A stretch of DNA of 64,000 bases. Origin: Pictodentalium vernedei. Taxonomy: Eukaryota; Mollusca; Scaphopoda; Dentaliida; Dentaliidae. Under the pieces are notes generated by a model, which ran no database searches, had not been told where the DNA came from, and saw nothing but the letters and a program-made list of their open reading frames with translations. Shown piece by piece: positions 33,873-45,935 of the stretch. The stretch is from assembly GCA_031216915.1 (NCBI GenBank), contig CM062296.1, positions 63,291,084-63,355,083 of the forward strand. The letters are read 5' to 3'. The position numbers and the translations under genes are program-made. Positions within the stretch are counted from its first letter, which is position 1; every line of letters begins with the position of its first letter.

Positions 33873-33882
33873 TCATGCAGTG

Positions 33883-35489
33883 CAGTGTAGAATACGAAGT
33901 GAGGCGTACCTTTCAATGTGTGTTTGGTTGGAGAGAGAGGCAGGGAGAGGGGGGGGGGGGTTGGACTCGTGGTAAGATCGGTAATTTTGTTGGGATAAAT
34001 CGACCGATGGCGTGGGACACCGTGGACTTGACCGATGAAACGGGACACAATAAGAGTGGAACTTATGGGCGGTTATTCTTGATAATAAATAAATATACAC
34101 TTACGTTTGAGTTCATGTTGGAGAGGATTCACTGGAAATCGTATATCGACCACCGATACTTCTCAGTTATTCTCTGCTCCCCATCCTATGAATTGCACTT
34201 CAGACTTCTCAAATCTAGCCCCCATCCCCATCATTCCCCGCCAGAATTTTGGCTTACAAAAACTTATTTTTACTTTATTCTTCCAACATCTAATATAACG
34301 ACAACTAGAGGTGCTTCGCAGGGCCAACGGGAGCACGAGCGGACAGGACAACCCATATTTTCAGGGCTCGTTCCCCAGGGCAGTTAGCTAGCTATGCTCG
34401 CAACAACGCCCCCCCCCCCCCCCCGGGCGCTTCTAAAGATAGAAAGGTCAATGGATGAGGGGCCCGTTTGCAAACAAACGGGGGCAGGTGTACTTGGTGA
34501 AAAACAGCAGGGGGGCACGTGTCCTTGGTAAAAAGTAAAAAAAAAACCTGCAGGGCGGTGGGGGGGGGGGGGGGTAGACGTTCCTGCTAATTAATTTTAA
34601 TAGAAGGCAGTTGTTCATGGGGCAGGTGTCCGTATCCCATTGTCCAGTATTCCAAATTGTCTATGGTACTTGGCCTTGTCGGAAACAACATTTTAACAAG
34701 AAATACGGGAAACCTATTTGCAGTAACGCTGCAAACATAAACTTGATTTTAGGACCCTTCCATGGACAGTTTAAAGCCTACTTTGATATCAGCGTTCCTT
34801 ACTCTCAACCTTTCAGTGCATCACCGCAGTATTTCACCCGAATCGAGTTCTGACGTCATGCAAGTTTGGCCGACATGCTTTCAATTTTCTTATTGCCAAC
34901 TACATATTTATAATTTCAGGATTACTGATCGGAATTTTGAAAATGACACACGCAATCGCGACAGAGTTTTCTGAAAAACTCGATTCTGCAAAAGGTTTTA
35001 GTGAAATTTGATTATTTTTTTATTTTAAATTTCGATGGCTCTTGTCGAAAATGTGTTAATTACTGATCGTCCCAAACGAGATCAAAGATTGGCGCCGAAG
35101 ATTAATAACAGACAGAGAATCTCCTAAAAATATTCATGTGCACTCCTAAAATGCAATAAATCAAGTCTTTTTCACGTTTTTTTTTTGAGAGAAATATGTC
35201 CAATCGTATCATTGAATCATTTTTAGGTATATGTGGGTGAGAAATTTGTATACGGACAAAATACACACTAAATAAAATATTTTGCATTATTTTCCGATGA
35301 CGTATTTTTATCTTTGTTTCTTGGGGAAATCCATGCTGCTAAATACGACGAAGGAGTGTTATCTAATGAGGTCGAGTCTGACACCCCACCTCGCTGTAGA
35401 TATAATGGGGGTGTCGATTTTACATGTAATGTAGGCAGCATACATGTCATGGGCTGTCTATCTTTAATCCGCCAAAAACAGGGTTACGG
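33883..35489. other. no recognised gene
   Basis: A frame of 170 codons (33875-34387) contains G-run-derived residues and no motif, so I do not call it. C and G runs are at 34411-34424 and 34559-34574. Confidence 0.35.
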
Positions 35490-38400
35490 CTTTGTTTTTT
35501 GAATACCCTTAATACTTTCAAACATTATCCCTCGTGAATTCTGATTCTGATAAAAGAGGATATGTTTATCTATTACATACGCATTTAGTGCCCGAAAACT
35601 GCCAATTTTATCAAAATTATGACGTTTAGCAGTCTGTAGAGGGGTTCGCAAATGATTAGCGGAATATTCAATCCCTACGACTTGTAATACTACACCAAGA
35701 CCTGCCAATGTCTAATTGTTCTTGAAAATCGCCAACAAGCAGTTGGCGAACTCCACGGAAAATGTACATTTTATGCTTCTAAGGGGCATCTCTCTTTATC
35801 CAGTCCAAAATGGGTTAAGCTTCATTCTTTTAAATACCCTTACTACATACAAAACTGATCCTCTGTGAATTCTACGCGCAGTAAAAGAAGTTTTGTTTAG
35901 CCTTTACATACCCATTGGGTGTTGTTGGTGTTCAAAGCAGCCCATTTTATCAAACGTTTGACGTTTAGCAGTTGGTAGAGAGTTAACAAATGCTCACCGG
36001 AATATTTTGTCCATGCAACTTGTAATGGCACACTAAGACCTATGAACGACCATTTTTTCTTGAAATCTATAAGATGTTTTTAAAGAAATCCAGAGAAAAC
36101 ATGAATTTTTAAGCCTTTGATGGGTATCGCTGTTTAACGAGCCCAAAACGGGTTAAGGCTTGAATTTTTGAATACCCTTATTACTTACAAAAATTATCCT
36201 CGGTGATTTCCACTTCCAACAGAGGAAGTTATGTTTATTTCCCAGCTACAGGTTGGGTGATTGGGGGGGGGGGGGGGGGGTGCTGAAAACAGCCTAGTTT
36301 ATCAAAGTGTTGATATTTGAGAGTCTGTGGAGGGTTAATAAATGCTTATCAGAAAATTTTGTCCTTGCAGTTTATAATGTTACACCAAGATCTGCGAGCG
36401 ACCAGTTTTTTTGTGAAAATCTACTTGACATTTTTAGAGAAATCCACGTAAAACATGATTATTTAAACATTTGAGGGAATCACTCTTAAACCACCCCAAA
36501 ATGGGCTAACACTTGGTTTTTTAATACCCCTATTACTTACAAAAATGGTTCGCGGTGAATTCCCCTTCCAACAAAGGAGATTATGTTTATTTCTCAGGTA
36601 CACAATGGGTGCTGTGCGTGTCCAAAAAACAGCCCATTTCAACAAAATTACAATGCTTGGCAGCTTGTGGAGGGTTAATAAACGCTCACCAGAATATTTT
36701 GTCCATGCAACTTGTAATGTCACACAAAGATCTGCGAGTAGTCAATTTTTCTTGAAAACCTACAGGATGTTTTTATAAAAATCCACGGAAAATGGGAATT
36801 TTAAGATTTTAAGGGGTCTCTCTCTATAGCCTGGCCAAAATGGGTTAAGACTTCGACTTTTGAATACCCTTAAGACTTCGACTTTTGAATATCCTTACTA
36901 CTTACAAAAATGTTTCCGTCTATTTGAAAGTGGTCCATTTGATCTCAAATATAACCAAAATATTGATATCTGGCAGCTTGTAGAGGGTTAACAAGTACTA
37001 ACGGGAATATTTATTCATGCAACTTGTAATTTCTCACTAAAAACTGCGAATGGCCATTTTTACTTAAAATATATGAGATGTTTTCAGAGAAATCCAGAGA
37101 GAACATGAATTTTAAGCTTTTGATGGGTATCATTGTTTATCCAGCCCAAAACGGTTTAAGGTTTGTTATTGAATACGGTTATTACTAACAAAAATAATTC
37201 TTAGTGAATTCTACTTCCACTTATGTTGATTTCTCTTCTTAACTTTGGGTGCTGCCGGTACGCAAACACAGCCCATTTTATCACAGTTTTGATGTTTGAG
37301 AACCTGCATAGGGTTAACAAATGCTTACTGGAATATTTTGTACATGCAATTTGTAATGTCACACTAAGATCTGAGAATGGCCAATTTTTCTTGGAAATCT
37401 ACGTGAAGTTTTTTAGAGAAATCCTCGGATAACATGAATGTTTACCCTTTTGAGGGGTATCTCTCTGTAACCAGTTCTAAGCGGGTTACTGCTTGGTTTT
37501 TATGAATACCTTCATTACTTACAAAAATGATCCTCGGGAAATTCCACTTCCAATGAAGGAGGTTATGTTTATCTCGCAGGTACACATTGGGTGCAATTGG
37601 TGCCCAAGAACAGCCCATTTTCTCAAGATTTCTATTCTTTGCAGCCTCTGGAGGGTTAACAAACGCATACCGGAATGTTTTGTCCATGCAACTTGTAATG
37701 TCACTCCAGGACCTGCAAATGGTCAATTTGTCTTGAATGCTAGATTTTTTGGAGAAATCCACAGAAAATGGGAATTTTAAGCTTTTAAGGGGTATATCTC
37801 CTTAACCAGGCGAAAATGGGTTAAGACCTCGAGTTTTAAATACCCTTACTACTTACTAAAATTTTTCCCTATCAGTTTTGCGTCCGGTAAAAGAAGTTAT
37901 GTTTCTCTGTGGAATTTCCATGTTGTTGTTGGTGTACAAAAACAGACTATTTGTCAAAATGTTGACATTTAGCAGCCCATGGAGGGTTAACATATGCTTA
38001 CCGGAATATTTTATCCATGCAACCAGTAATGTGACACCAAGACCTATCAATACAATTTACAAGATGTTTGTAAAGAAATCCAGGGAAAACATGATTTTTA
38101 AGCTTTTGGTGGGTATTGCTATTAACCACCCAAAATGGGGTTAACTCTTGGGTTTTTGAATACACTTACAAAAATGGTCCTCAGTGAATTCCACTTCCAA
38201 CAAAGAAGATTATGTGTATCTCTCGGGTATACCTTGCGTGCTGTGTGTGTCCGAAAACAGTCCATTTCAACAAAATTATGATGCTTGCCAGCCTGTAGAG
38301 GTTTAGTAAACGCTCATCGGAATATTTTGTCCATGCGACTTGTAATGTCACACAAAGACCTGCGAATAGTCAATTTTTCTTGAAAACCTACAAGATGTTT

Positions 38401-39010
38401 TTAGAGAAATCTACAGAAAATGGGAAAGTTAAGCTTTTAAGGGGTATCTCTTTTTATCTTGCCAAAAATGAGTTAAGACTTCGACTTTTAAATACCCTTA
38501 CTACTTACAAAAATGTTTCCGTATAAATGTTGCACTCGATAAAAGGAGATACTTTTCTTTGTGGCGTACCCATTGGGTGCTGTTGCTGTCCAAAACCAGC
38601 CCATTTTATCACACTTTTAACCTTTAGCAACCCGCGGAGGGTTAAGAAATGCTCACCGGAGTATTTTGTCCATGCATCTTGTATTGTCTCTCCAGGACCT
38701 GGGAGTGGCCATTTTTTCTTGAAAATCTACAAGACTCGTTTAGAGAAATCCACAGAAAACATGATTTTTTTTTAGCTTTTGAGGGGTATTGCAGTTCAAC
38801 CAGCCCAAAACGGGTTAACGCTTGGTTTTTTGAATACCCTTATTACTTACGAAAATGATCCACGGCGAATCCCACTTCCAATAAATGAAGTTATGTTTAT
38901 CTCCCGTGTATCGTCTGGGTGCTTTAGAAGCCCGAAAACTGCCCATTTCATCAAAATTTCGATGTTTGGCAGCCTGTGGAGGGTTACCATATACATCGCC
39001 TAATATCTCT
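35490..39010. repeat. ~330-bp satellite, eleven units with A/A'/B types
   Basis: GAATACCCTTATTACTTAC-type anchors lie near 35503, 35844, 36168, 36523, 36885, 37170, 37505, 37838, 38158, 38490 and 38832, a spacing of about 300-360 bases. Each unit carries AACAGCCCATTT, GGAGGGTTAACAAA, CC-TGCAACTTGTAATGTCAC and AGAGAAATCCA. Units whose anchor is preceded by TTGGTTTTT (A) alternate with units preceded by AAGACTTCGACTTTT (B), giving A'-A-B, A'-A-B, A-B, A along the second part. One unit holds a G run at 36263-36280. Confidence 0.85.
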
Positions 39011-39269
39011 TGTATATGAATGGTCGTGTCACATATAGGTCTAATAATGATGAATGTTTAAAAACAACCTACAAGACGTGTTTCGAGAAAGTGCATATAA
39101 ACCCCAATTTTGGCAGTTTTTGGCCAATTCTGACGAAATAATGGTTAAATCGAAAATTCCGCTTGGGTACATTTTTAGCTTTTGTGATCGTCAATCAGTG
39201 TGCGAAATTTTGTGAAAATCGGTTCGAAAATGGCTTCTGAATCGTGCGGACAAAATGTGTGGGGAAAAA

Positions 39270-39440
39270 AAAACCTGAAAAGAAAAAAAAATAATCCGTA
39301 GAAAAACAATAGTCTTTTCCAGAGGGAAGAGCCTTAAAAAAATAATAATATTAATCCGTAGAATAACAAGAGTCTTTTCCAGAGGGAAAAGCCTAATAAA
39401 TAACTATCAGTTAGTCTTTTTCAGAGGGAAAGGCCCAAAT
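39270..39440. repeat. short tandem repeat TAGTCTTTTCCAGAGGG
   Basis: TAATCCGTAGAAAAACAATAG then TCTTTTCCAGAGGGAAGAGCC, repeated three times with decay. It directly follows the satellite and a CGGTTCGAAAATGGCTTCTG stretch. Confidence 0.75.
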
Positions 39441-39699
39441 AGTGAGTGCAGGAGCAAATAAAACAGAACTCAGTAGTTTTATACAGGGTAACGAACACAC
39501 TTTTAGCATTCAGTCTTTTTTCATAATCGAGTGGAAAGTCGTTGTTTTTTTCTCTCCCAAAGACGTTTAAAAGGAAGATAAGGGGGATTTGTTTTTCACT
39601 TGGGGTGTTTGACTAACACAACGAGTAGCTACATGTACAACTTAACAGATTTCACCGATCTCATAAAATTTAATAATGGGAGTACCAGCCACTCCCGCA

Positions 39700-39945
39700 A
39701 TCTAGTATGGAAGGTTTAGAGGCCATTCATATCACTTTGAAGGAAATATATACGAGTTCGGAGAGATTTATGGGGAACAGACAACTTTACTCCCAGAGAA
39801 ACTCACATTGCTAATAGAAGCAAAGGAAATATTCAGAGGCTTGGACTCCGACAGAAGATGAGGAATTATTCAAGAAGGCCAAGTGGAAGAAAACTGTTCA
39901 CTTTGGAGAGCTTGGCAGATATGCGAAACGGATCGACAACTAAGA
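39700..39945 (+). other. coding-like stretch, not identified
   Basis: 39711-39860 has an uninterrupted frame reading ...GEIYGEQTTLLPEKLTLLIEA..., and 39850-39943 in another frame reads ...EELFKKAKWKKTVHFGELGR.... Both look like real protein by composition, but I do not recognise them. They may be decayed exons or repeat-borne sequence. Confidence 0.25.
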
Positions 39946-40396
39946 TATGCTCGCCACAAAAACATAACACCCCTTTCTAAGGCTACCTAAATGATTCAAA
40001 AGAGAAGCACTTGTAGACACACGCTCACAAAAACATTCAAGTCTCATAAAGACACATCCTCCTTTTTTAATTCTTTGCTTTTGTTCGAGCAAAGTGGGAG
40101 GGGGTGAGTTCACTTAGATGAAAAATTACACACTTTACTTTAATAGGGGAAAATGAATTCTTGCTTTTATGTTCAGGCAAAGTGGGAGGGGATGAGCTGA
40201 CTTGGATATATTTTGTTTTGATAAAAAAAAAACACAGTTAACTTTCACACTTTGGGGAAATGAGCATTCTAACATGTGTAAACGTAACTCTTTTAAGAAT
40301 ATGTGTGTCCTGAAAAGGACCGACAAGAAGCCAATTTTGGTGGAATTCAGCCCTGCCCTCCTAGGAACGGCGTGGAGGAGATCTCATTTCCTCACC

Positions 40397-40620
40397 TGTG
40401 AAGAACTCATCTTTCCACTCTTCTCTCTTCCTCGCCATCATCGCTTACTGGACGACCGATGGATAATTGAAGATGTGCTTAGCTCTTTTATGATACTCTG
40501 TAAGACCAAACGGTCGTCTCGCCGCTCCCATCTCTGGAAATCTCTCCAACATCTCTTGGTATTCATTCTTGTGTAGGGTTGAAGAACACCACTGCTGGAG
40601 AGCTATCAAGAAATCTTCAT
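40397..40620 (-). other. coding-like stretch on the minus strand, not identified
   Basis: A minus-strand frame from about 40618 to 40438 gives FLIALQQWCSSTLHK, then NEYQEMLERFPEMGAARRPF and GLTEYHKRAKHIFNYP. The next 50 bases, in another frame, read MMARKREEWKDEFFTG and end at a consensus splice donor (ACAG then GTGAGG). The plus-strand frame over the same bases (40202-40576) is less protein-like. Family unknown. Confidence 0.32.
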
Positions 40621-40626
40621 TTCCTC

Positions 40627-40745
40627 GCCTGAGTGCTAGACTGTTCTATGTCCCCTATGGGACATAGAACATTCTAGCACTCAGGCAACGAGTGCTAGAA
40701 TGTTCTATGTCCCCTGTGGGACATGGAACATTCTAGCACTCAGGC
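40627..40745. repeat. two adjacent perfect-type hairpins
   Basis: 40627-40686 is GCCTGAGTGCTAGACTG ... CATTCTAGCACTCAGGC around TATGTCCC-CTAT-GGGACATA. 40690-40745 repeats the same palindrome almost exactly. Arms are about 28 bases. Related hairpins are at 21018-21084 and 4685-4751. Confidence 0.85.
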
Positions 40746-41611
40746 GACGATTTGTGGTCTGTCTCTTCTTCTCCAAAACTTTCTCAGCTTCTCTCTCCGC
40801 ATCTTTATCCGTCATGTCTCTAATTTCTGAAAAATCCTTCTCGATAAAATAATTCAACTTGGGTTGACAGACTTATACTTTCTCCAGCGACGTGGTCGTA
40901 AACCTGTGTTTTCCATAAACTTTTTCGCGTTGTGGTTAAAAAATCTCGTGCAGCATTCTTACTTTATTGCTACACGATAATAGAAAAATAACTGGAAATA
41001 CAGCTTCCGATCCTCATGTTGTTTTCGATCCCAGTCAAAAAAGTGACATGTAACTGTTTAACTTTATTTGTAGTTTGCCTTTTTCCTCCAAGATAAGGAT
41101 GTGAGAGATGAAAAGTGTTAATCCATTAAACGGATGGCATTCTGGTGGGTAATGGGAATTTAACATGGGATTTTTTTCCATTGTAATTTTCCTATACCCT
41201 TTGGTGCCATATGAGAATTTACTACATAAAGGCATTCTGGACGACAAAAAGTAGACAGTCGGAGCCACTCTGGACGATTTTTGATCAACTTGTGGCGTAA
41301 TTTTTTTGGGAAACATAGAGAGCCTGACGTAACTTTTTTAACACTGCTTTTCACATTGTCTGATCAATTGAGAAATTCCCGATTGTTTTTTTTTACCTTG
41401 AAATATAAAAATACTCTGTAATATTTTATGTTTATCATTCAAATGCTATAATTTCGTTGTTCAAAGTATATATTATAATGGTTACAAATTACACGTGAAA
41501 TAATATAATATATGTTACTCATTTTAGATTTCCATGTGTTGCAATTCGGAATGTTGTATCTGTATCTTATGAAAGCGTATTGGTGCCAACAAGTATAAAA
41601 AAATCCATACC
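40746..41611. other. no recognised gene
   Basis: AT-rich. No motif is seen in the short frames on either strand. Confidence 0.4.
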
Positions 41612-44286
41612 ACAAGTCCTAATGATGAGATATTATCTCATCATTAGGAGATATTTTCTCATCATTAGGACTTATTATCTCATCATTAGGACTTTTCATC
41701 TCATCATTATGGGATATTATCTCATCATTAGGAGATATTACCTCATCATTAGGAGATAATGTCTCATCATTACGAGATATTATCTCGTCATTAGGAGATA
41801 ACATCTCATCATTAGGAGATATCTTCTCATCATTAGGACTTATTATCTCATCATTAGGACTTTTTTATCTCGTCATTACGTCATTATGAGATATTATCTC
41901 ATCATTAGGTGATAATCTCTCATCATTCGGAGATATTTTCGCATTTTTAGGACTTATTATCTCAGCATTAGGACTTATTATCTCATCATTAGGAGATATC
42001 TCATCATTACGAGATATTATCTCATCATTACGAGATATTATCTCATCATTAGGACTTGTTATCTCATCATTAGGATGTATTATCTCACCATTAGGACTTA
42101 TTAGCTCATCATTACGAGTTGTTATCTCACCATTACGAGATATTATCTCATCATTACGAGATATTATCTCATCATTAGGAGATATTATCTCATCATTAGG
42201 ACTTATTACGAGATATTATCTCATCATTTGGAGATATTATCTCATCATTAGGACTTATTATCTCATCATTACGAGATATTATCTCATTATTACGAGATAT
42301 TATCTCATCATTAGGTGATATTATCTCATCATTAGGAGATATCTTCTATTCCTAGTTTATGGCTATGGCGTTTGTTCCAGTTCAAACACAAGAAGTGATT
42401 TGATGGGGAAAATTGAGCTCTTGTACAAGGAAGCCATTGGAAAGCCTCACTGACTTTCCATTTTCCAAAATTTCCCCCAGAAAAAACTGGCCCCACCAAC
42501 GAAAATGGGATACCCCCTCTCGTCATCGGTCACAGCTCGCCGCAACGTGCGTTCTACCATGCGCATCACGACTAGCAGTCCTAATTTAGATATTTAACAG
42601 TTGGGGTTTCTTGAAATGAGGCCTAATTAAATTTTGTCGTGCTTGTTCAACCCCATTCCTGTCATTGGAAAGGAGGTGGACAACTGGGTTCAAAGTTCGG
42701 CTAAAAATGTATGCTAGTCGTGTTCGGTGAACAGTTAAATTTCCACCACTCTGTGGCGTTGTTGAGGGGCACTCACCCCAACACCCCACCTTCCTGAAAA
42801 AATGGAACAGTATATATACTCATACCGGAAACCCCTAGAACTGGTTCATGTACTTTCACTATGATATTTGTCGGGTTATTTTTCTATGGTTACTCTTACA
42901 CTCTCTAGCCTTCAAAAAGTACCCAGGTTCCCAAGGTGGCAGGGAAAGTTACTATCGTTCCCCGGACGTTCACCTATGAGGAATGGGCAATCTTCTTAAC
43001 CCTTTAGCCTAACAAGACAGGCTGACGGCACTCGTGAACAAACTTTTTGACTAAATATTTTCGTTTTTTGCGCCACAAACATAGCCTATGATCCCTCATT
43101 GGAATGAGCTCAGCGAGCTCTTCCCCTGATGGGTCATAAGCAATGTTTGTGGCGCAAAAAATGAAAAAAAAATAATACATATTGAATGGTTATTTTGCGA
43201 ATAGCGCTGGTTGGTTTTGTCCATTATGTTAGGTAAAGGGTTAACCCAGCATGAGGTGAAAGGGAGTGGGGAGGTGGAGGGATAAAGCATTTATCTGCTG
43301 CTGTAAAATATTTCCCCTCCGCACTTAATTTTAGCCTACCATGCCCCTCCACAACCTTCTAGTCGTTACTAGGAGAATGTAAAGACGACATTTAACTCTT
43401 CACTGAATAGGACGAGCAGATCTCGTATAATAAGTCCTAATGATGATATAATATCTCCTAATGATGAGATAATAAGTCCTAATGATGAGATAATATCTCC
43501 TAATGATGAGATAATATCTCCCAATGATCAGATAAAAAGTCCTAATGATGAGATAATAAGGCCTAATGATGAGATAACAAGTCCTGATGATGAGACAATA
43601 TCTCTTAATGATGAGATAATTATGTCCTAATGATGAGATAATATCTCCCAATGCAGATATAATAAGTCCTAATGATGATATAATATCGCCTAATGATGAG
43701 ATAATAAGTCCTAATGATAAGACAATATCTCCTAATGATGAGATAGTATCTCGTAATGATGAGATAATATCTCCTAATGATGAGATAATAAGTCCTAATG
43801 ATAAGACAATATCTCCTAATAATGAGATAATATCTCGTAATGATGAGATATCTCCTAATGATGAGATAATATCGCGTAATGATGGGAATTGTCTCCTAAT
43901 GATGAGATAAAAGTCCTATGATGAGATAATATCTCCTAATGATGAGAAAATATCTCGTAACGATGAGATATTATCTCCTAATGGGGAGATAAAAAGTCCT
44001 AATGATGACATAATATCTCCTAATTATGGGATAATATCTCATAATGATGAGATATTATCTCATACTGATGAGATAATAAGTCCTAATGATGAGATAATAA
44101 GTCCTAATGATGAGATAATATCTCCTAAAGATGAGATAATATCTCCTAATGATGAGATAATATCTCGTAATGAAGAGACTATATCTCGTAATGATGAGGT
44201 ACCATCTCCTAATGATGAGATAATAAGTCCTAATGATGACATTATAAGTCCTAATGATGAGATATATCCTAATGATGAGATAATAG
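41612..44286. mobile_element. foldback-like element with 21-bp tandem-repeat arms
   Basis: The left arm (41612-42345) is about 34 units of TCTCATCATTAGGAGATATTA or the variant ending ACTTATTA. The right arm (43432-44286) is about 40 units of the inverse, CTAATGATGAGATAATATCTC or AAGTC. The ~1.1-kb middle is non-repetitive and holds a piggyBac-like MITE. Inverted arms made of short tandem units are the hallmark of Foldback elements (in Drosophila these belong to the Mutator superfamily). No target duplication or transposase was found. Confidence 0.82.
42996..43245. mobile_element. piggyBac-like MITE, subfamily B, diverged
   Basis: TTAACCCTTTAGCCTAACA starts it and TTAGGTAAAGGGTTAA ends it. 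The central palindrome is modified (GAATGAGCTCAGCGAGCTC), with arms GCGCCACAAACATAG and inverse in place of the usual GTCTCAAAAACATAGG. It sits in the middle of the foldback-like element. Confidence 0.85.
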
Positions 44287-44290
44287 AGAA

Positions 44291-44640
44291 GTTTTGATAC
44301 TGCCACGGACCCAATACGAGAAGTTGATTTCCACAAGCTGCCTTCTGCGCGGGAATATGTAGGGATTTATGTCCCAACGGACTGCTGCTAACAGACATTC
44401 AGTTAGTTAATTAATTTAAATAATAATAACTGTAAATAAAATTATGTTATATCTTTTATTTATTCCGCTGTACATAACATTTCAGATGTTTATATAATGT
44501 TTTACGAAAACACAAAAAGAAGGAAATAGTAAATGACAAAAGATATGACTTTATGTTGCCTACTTTTCTTTTGATTGTACCCCCCCCCCCCCCCTCCACC
44601 CCGCCCCGTCGTCTATCGCATCATAGGTGGTGAAATCGCT
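44291..44640. other. no recognised gene
   Basis: AT-rich sequence followed by a C run (44580-44595). The last 40 bases (GGTGGTGAAATCGC) already resemble the words of the nested elements that follow. Confidence 0.45.
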
Positions 44641-45344
44641 TGGTAGCGAAAGGACGGGTCCGGGTCTTTTCGACCTCGGGAACATTCGGCCCCAGGTATT
44701 TTTCCGAGAACATTCGGCCTCAATCTAGGCCGAATGTTCCCACTTTTGAGGCCGAATGTTCCCACTTTTGATAAAAAATAATTCTGAGTTTGGGATTTGA
44801 AAAATAACTTTAAAAAATATTTTTTTAGTTCATTTTGTTGTGTTTTTTTTGTATATTAGGAGTTTTTCCAGAATATTTTTTTTAAAGAATAATAGAAACG
44901 TCCTACCTTTATTCCTAAAGTCAAAATATATTGAGCACGAGTCCGATCCATAATGAATAATGAAATATAAAATCCATTGTATAAAATCCACTGTATTGAA
45001 TAACAGAATGACAATATGTGTGCTCCAATACCGACATGCAAACCCGAAATGATATACTTCTTCTTGGGTGTTGTTTAGCACAACTCAGCTTTAAAAGTTT
45101 GTTTTATAAGTTCTTCTGAAGTAGTGATCAAAGTTCTGGCCTCTTATGAGATACTCATACAGCGTTTTTACAATACGACTGAAGCTTGATTGATTTAATC
45201 GCACTTGATTAGGCGATCATATACACTGTTTTTGTAGTTTCTTTGAACACTTAAACCTTTTTATGTGGACTATAACTATAGCCCTCACCCTTATAGGTTG
45301 ATGGATGACTCCCAGCTTCAAGTTAAAAAACTCTCTAGGATTCG

Positions 45345-45445
45345 TAAGTAAATAAAGTTATAAAGCAAATAAAATTGTTCGGGGTCGCAAAGGATGTAAA
45401 TCCCACATCGTCCCTGTGCGCCTTCGGCGCGCTGAAACTTTTCAT
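45345..45445. repeat. ~90-bp repeat with a GGCGCGC hairpin, first copy
   Basis: GGGGTCGCAAAGGATG, CCCACATCGTCCCTG and GCGCCTTCGGCGCGCTGAAAC match 46800-46880 closely. It may be the 3' end of a dispersed element. Confidence 0.55.
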
Positions 45446-45544
45446 TCATTCGAGTCCAATATCAATCTTGCTTGCTTACTTGCTTGTCCAAAGGTATCCA
45501 AGAAGCTAGAGGAAGCATCGGAGAAATATAAAGAGAACGATATA

Positions 45545-45872
45545 ATAATAATAACTCTTTGGCCAGCCGCTGATTTGTCGCGGTCCTCATAAGAGAAGGC
45601 CATCATTCCCCCTGCACCCCACCCCCTCTTCCCCTCCTCTCCTCCCAGCATTCAGATATAAACTGCTTAATAGTGTCCCTCACTTCCTCTTTTTCAATTT
45701 CTTCAATAAGCATTCCTACCCTCTCCCTCGTGTCCCCCTTCAGCCATCTATCCTTTGTTTCTTCACCCCACTTCTGCATTATTCTTCCAGTAAATTTTAT
45801 TCTATGAGGTATATACTGTGGGCATTCCAAGAGAAAATGTTCCAGGGTCTCCACTACTCCAGAGTGGCACAT
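45545..45872 (-). mobile_element. 5'-truncated LINE copy (3' end only)
   Basis: On the minus strand it matches the last ~330 bases of the LINE at 56.4-60.7 kb almost base for base, from GTGCCACTCTGGAGTAGTGG through ...RGGGVQGE and the 3' UTR AAATCAGCGGCTGGCCAAAG to a TTATTATTATTA tail. Near identity means recent activity. The coding part is the CCHC-like C-terminus of ORF2. Confidence 0.93.
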
Positions 45873-45935
45873 TTAACTACATCTAGATTTTTGAGGTTAT
45901 GGGCCAGTATATACAGAGTGTAAATGTATTTTATA

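Noticed and set aside
33875-34387. 170-residue plus-strand frame
   Set aside because: Contains residues encoded by a G run, has no motif, and a competing minus-strand frame covers the same bases.
41612-44286. CRISPR-like array of regular 21-bp repeats
   Set aside because: Repeats are contiguous with no unique spacers, occur as two inverted arms, and the window is eukaryotic.
43400-44398. Repetitive proteins (SSLGDIISSLG, LIIRTYYLIIR)
   Set aside because: They come from the 21-bp tandem unit, which is 7 codons long and free of stops in several frames.
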